From Sipunculus nudus (taxonomy: Eukaryota; Annelida; Sipuncula; Golfingiida; Sipunculidae), in assembly GCA_026874595.1 (NCBI GenBank), contig CM049309.1, forward strand, positions 95,564,723-95,628,722: a stretch of 64,000 nt of DNA, in the 5' to 3' direction. This document shows positions 59,560 through 64,000 of this stretch, piece after piece. The position numbers and the translations under genes were made by a program. Position 1 is the stretch's first letter. Each line of letters starts with the position of its first letter. Under the pieces are notes generated by a model, which was given only the letters and a program-made list of their open reading frames with translations, made no database searches and had not been told where the DNA came from.

Positions 59560-61065
59560 ACAAGGCCTACAGGCCTAATGCGAACCTGTGCATATGGATA
59601 TACACCAGGTATAATGCTTCAATGCTGAACCACTACTTTTCATATATATGAACAATGCAAGTACTAAACATCTGAACAAGAAACAATACACAAACATCAC
59701 AGCTGAAATTCTCGCATGGGTGCACACAACACAAAAATTATTGTAGGTGGCACCACCAGTCTTGTATACAACAAAGCTATTTGACATGTATAAATATGCC
59801 CAATTTAAGGCTGATATATCAAATTCCTCGGTAGAATTAAGCAGGCACATACACTTTGCAATAGTAATTGCAGATGGCGACACCTGTCTTGTGAACGAGA
59901 AAGGCATTAAAGACACATAAACAGGTCAGAATAACAGGCCAATACATCAAACTTACCTTGAGTCTGATGCATGGGGCTGACCAGGCTTAGGTGAGAAAGG
60001 CTGTTGCCCCGAGTGTACTGTGACAAATTACTGGCTCAGGCTACTGCACTGAGTGAACTCTTGACCTGCACCTGGGTAGACTGAATGAACTTCTGACCTG
60101 AACCTGGCTGCACTGAGTGAATTCTTGACCTGTTGCATAATCTGACACAGTTGGCAGTCTGCTAAAGCTATAAATAAATCCAGACTGACCTTTTGCCTGT
60201 TGCAAAATCTGAAATAGTAGCCACACAATTGCATAAGCTCACAGATTGGCTCCATATGCAGCCCTGAGGGGCATGACACCCATGTGGTGATCACATGATA
60301 CTCATGATGTGATCACATGCTACCCATGAGATGATCACATGCTGCCCATGAGGTGCTCACATGATACCCATGAGGTGATCACATGCCTTGTGCTTGGCTG
60401 CACTGATTGAACTGTTGACCTATATTTGGCTGCACTGAATGAACTCTTGATCTGTTGCCAAATCTGAAACAGTTGGCAGTTTCTCAACCTATTCAAGAAA
60501 CATACACAATCTTGGCCTGTTATGTAACTCTGCTAAAATTTATCAAACACAAACCATTTGAACAAACTTGAGAGGGCTCGCCTCTTGGATCATTTCTGTA
60601 AATTTCTGACCGTTTAGTAGAATAAGACTTTTAAAGTTTTTTTCAGCTTTTTCCCTGTAAAATCTAAGTAAATACAGATAGCAAAAATAAGCTGAATCTA
60701 TCAACATTTATTTTGTGACAGATAATTGCATAAAATTTGGGGATGGTAGCTCCTGCTATTCCTGAGAAATTATGAGTTAGTGTACAGATGATATCTAATA
60801 TCATAAATCTACATTTTTAAAAGCTTTTAAAAAACATTCTTGTCAATATTTTCCATAGATAACCTGAAATCTAAATGTCTAGAGGCATGATGTAATGGAT
60901 GCTGATAAACTGGTGCTAGGCTAGATGTATCTGCTTCACACAGCTAACATATATGGTAAAATGACTCAATTCAATCTTTATAAATCAGCCAAAATTCATT
61001 CTTTGGAACCATAAAAGACAATTATTATAAGAATTATTCAGGGAATTATTCTTGCAAAATATTAA
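59560..61065. mobile_element. Family-1 element, left part only
   Basis: Starts acaaggcctacaggcctaat and gcgaacctgtgc. It follows 36560-37885 closely up to cttgcaaaatattaa (61065), where similarity stops abruptly and GC-rich sequence begins. Confidence 0.8.
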
Positions 61066-64000
61066 GGCTTTAAACTCCAATAACGCCCGCCAGGGCGCGC
61101 GTTTGTCACGGGCCTGTAGTTCAAAAGCGCCCGCCCGGGCGCGCTAAAGCCCATTTTACATACCCGTAATTGGGGCAAGTTTTGGGGGTAATGGTCTATT
61201 GTCATCCATCATATTTGTACTTAAATGAAAGAGAAAAACGTCAAGTGTTGTTCTAACATGTGACCAAGATCCAAACTGGCGCGAACGCAGACTTGTTGGA
61301 AAAATATAAAAATGATTGACTTTCACTCACGTGGCCTTGTTACGTGGGCCCTGGTAACATGTCGGCTGCGAGAGTAAAATCAGACTCCTACGCTAAATTC
61401 ATCAGAAATCGGGAAATTACCAAATGTTGGCAATCAATCCTGGTGACAAAATCAAGTGCAGTGTGTTTTACAGATTTAACTTCCGTTAAACATTTCCAAG
61501 ATCATATATTATCCCCTTTTTTATTGGTTTAACTTGTGACCAATGATCGCCGTCCGACTGACTGACGCACCTGACAGACACCACGCACGTGATCTGCGTG
61601 ACCTCCTTACTGTGTCATGTACTGGCACTGGAAAACCATTTTTAACCGATATCATATAATAAAATGAGTATTTATTTTAAATATTAACATATTTTCTTAA
61701 CTAAAAATCGAAGATACTGTCATATATCATGTCGTATATATATGTGATGTCTGATTGTTTACTAGTGATCATTTCTGTGCCAAACATGTTATGTACAATC
61801 GTAATCGGGCACAAGAACTGTCAATCATTCTAAGAGGCTTTTTGGATTGAAAATAAAATTAATACCGTCTTAAATTAGAAACAGCCAGATATTATAGAGA
61901 TATAGTTAATTTTCCAGTGTAAAATATAAAGATAACTTTATACTCCATGAAATATTGAAGTAATTATTTTACGACGTACGTGAAACTGTACGCCTATACA
62001 CCCAGTTCCTTGAATATGTAAAACAAGACAGTAAGTGACTTATACGCTTGAACAAATATGTATTAATACGGTTTTAACACATACTGAACAGATTTTACAA
62101 ATTTTTATATGTGTAGTACTTCCTTTATATGTATAGGCTACATGTGTACGTGCACGTGTGCGCGCTTTTGTGTGTGTGTGTGTATGTATATATATAGGCC
62201 TATGTGCGTATTATAATTTTCATTAGTGATTGATAAAAGCACCAGTAGTTGTCACTGCCAGTGAAACAGATTTTGGGCGGAGCTGCAAAACATCTTTAAA
62301 TATATATTGCACATAGCAAACTAAATTTTAAAAATATAACCTATTATTTAATGAATTGAAGTAAATATTTTTTTTTTTGTAATACGTTTGCCTATAACAG
62401 GCTATTCATTGTTGTAAGGAATAGTACTGCGTTATAAATGTTTGTACCTTTTAAACATAAAATCTGATCACTAATACCAGAACTTATAACTCCTTTTTAA
62501 TATTTCATCCATGAAAGTTTCTCAAATCGGTTTCATTCGCCGCCTATATTCATAAAAAATACATAACGTATACCGCAGACTGCATATATATCGCATATAC
62601 CGTACATGCACCCGGTATAAACGCCGCTTTATATTGATATCGCTCTCAAAACCCAGTCAACGCTTGCATGCATGGCCCAGGATTAAATATGGAAAATGTG
62701 TCGTGGTCATGATAATCCTTTAAAGTCATACGGCGGAGTCAGTCTCAGTCATGATACATGCAAGAAAATGAATAAAATGCATTCGCCAATCTTAAATTAG
62801 AAGCTATAGCGTATATATATAGTGATGGTGACACAGTGAAAGTAAAATATTAAGACCAAAGATGCGGACTTTCGATATGCATGCGCATGGTGTATTCAAA
62901 ATGACGATCGAGAAACCATGCAGGTGGACAAATTAGACTGAAATCTAATTGTACCTTTCCATTGCTGTAAAATAAGATTTAAAAGACGCAGGTATACAAA
63001 TATATCTATATTGCAAAATGTTTGATGGCTTTGTCTCAAACTTGCCCCTTTCGAAGACCTAAAATACCACAGGGTGTCGGCTTCTATTTTTACCCACCGA
63101 CCTTGTCATTTTCACGTTTGATTGACAGTTTTATTAGCACAAGGAAATTTTCCTATCACACAGAAGATTTTAGCGGAAAGACAGCACACAACATGTGGCC
63201 AACCAGACGGGGATTCGGAGTGAAAATTACTAATTTAAATTGGCATCTATTACATTAATCATCAAAGGATAATGACATCATTTACAATGTTCGGGAACCG
63301 AACGACATGTATAATTGCCAGGTGTAGGTCATGGTCCGCGTCTCTACAGCTGACGGGACTGGTGAATACAAAATAAATAAATTAACAAACACCCAAGAGA
63401 TCATAACTTATTAGAAGTTTTTGGAACATTCCAGGTGCTTCTTAAGAATTATTGAATTGTTGCTGCATATTGTTTTATAATTAACTGGAACTCTGCCTCT
63501 CCGTGAAATCACCATGCACCTTGCAGCCTGGGGAGACCGCATGCTTTCCTGCTAAAGCTGAAGTTTTATCAGCAGTGCACGATTTCTGACTATATGAGGG
63601 CCTAACTGTACAAAGTTGCATACGGAAGTTACCAGATTAGCTATATGATTTGAAGTTAGGTCTCGTGTATACATCTAGTTAACCAAGGAATTGTGCATCT
63701 CAAAATTATTAAATAAATTTCCTACTTTTCTTCAAGTGAAGTTGAATTAAATAAATGTAATTATATATTATATTTCCATTTTATATTAATTTCATATGAC
63801 GTAATTATGCTTCATTTAAATGTCACTGAAATAAAGTGCAAATTGAAGACCTGGATAAGTAAGTGCATGAAGATATGTAAGCCTACGTGCAATTTTCCTC
63901 TAAGACACCAGAATATATACTGCTATGAAATCATAGTAACTAGGCATGATTTTGATAAGCATTGTTGGACTTACGTAGGCCTATATATTTGAATAACATA
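61066..64000. other. Unassigned low-repeat region
   Basis: Begins ggctttaaactccaataacg right after TTAA. Two GC-rich hairpin-prone blocks (cgcccgccagggcgcg and gcgcccgcccgggcgcgc) follow, then taaagccc, which is complementary to ggcttta. This could be the left end of a transposon with a TTAA target, whose right end would lie outside. A plus-strand frame (61344-61532, with an internal MSAARVKSDSYAKF) and one at 63022-63258 match nothing I recognise. A GT/AT microsatellite is at 62158-62200. No UBE3C exon was seen on either strand. Confidence 0.4.

Noticed and set aside
61344-61532. Start of a new plus-strand gene
   Set aside because: A single short frame with no recognised homology or supporting splice or promoter context; left as unassigned.

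Overview
The window is eukaryotic nuclear DNA: AT-rich, dominated by introns and repeats, with no prokaryotic gene organisation. The only convincing gene is the HECT-type E3 ubiquitin ligase UBE3C, on the minus strand. It is seen as seven consecutive coding exons between 39330 and 3435 (990 nt, 330 codons). All seven have GT/AG splice sites, phases that fit, and a continuous protein that follows animal UBE3C through the HECT N-lobe into the start of the C-lobe. The upstream exons lie beyond the right edge or were not found. The final exon, expected to hold the catalytic cysteine, lies beyond the left edge. The exon sequence and the style of repeat (GACGGACGG-rich tails, short palindromic termini) suggest a lophotrochozoan, most likely a mollusc; this is an inference, not a species call.

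Layout, left to right. 1-3458: about 66 copies of a 52-bp repeat that runs into the exon at 3435-3565. 3689-4570: a hAT-like element with an 8-bp target duplication. 4681-4870: a short inverted copy of two neighbouring arrays. 4871-9350: a 4.5-kb array of a 33-bp repeat, open in a minus-strand frame. 9600-18345: intron filled with DNA transposons and dispersed repeats. 18420-18576: exon, followed by a 95-bp array to 19960. 20109-20840: decayed endonuclease gene. 23419-23517: exon. 23873-32350: transposons and medium-length tandem modules. 32584-34398: a 57-bp array ending at the exon 34404-34494. 35027-35151, 35737-35981 and 39189-39330: exons. From 39331 rightward is one large intron, mostly nested transposons. 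61066-64000 is less repetitive and unassigned.

The most striking feature is that several tandem arrays are made from the gene's own splice junctions. At least five arrays (52, 95, 57, 35 and about 56 bp) have units that align with an exon/intron boundary of the exon they touch. In three of them the copied splice dinucleotide has been lost; in two it is kept.

A second theme is a set of dispersed elements with short subterminal inverted repeats, a terminal palindrome or hairpin, termini ACAAGG...GCTAA and no visible target duplication. They occur next to endonuclease-like pseudogenes, which suggests Helentron-type (rolling-circle) transposons. Flanking minisatellite units show that most of 39492-51989 and 52087-58021 was inserted into one formerly compact array. 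No rRNA, tRNA, CRISPR or operon was seen.
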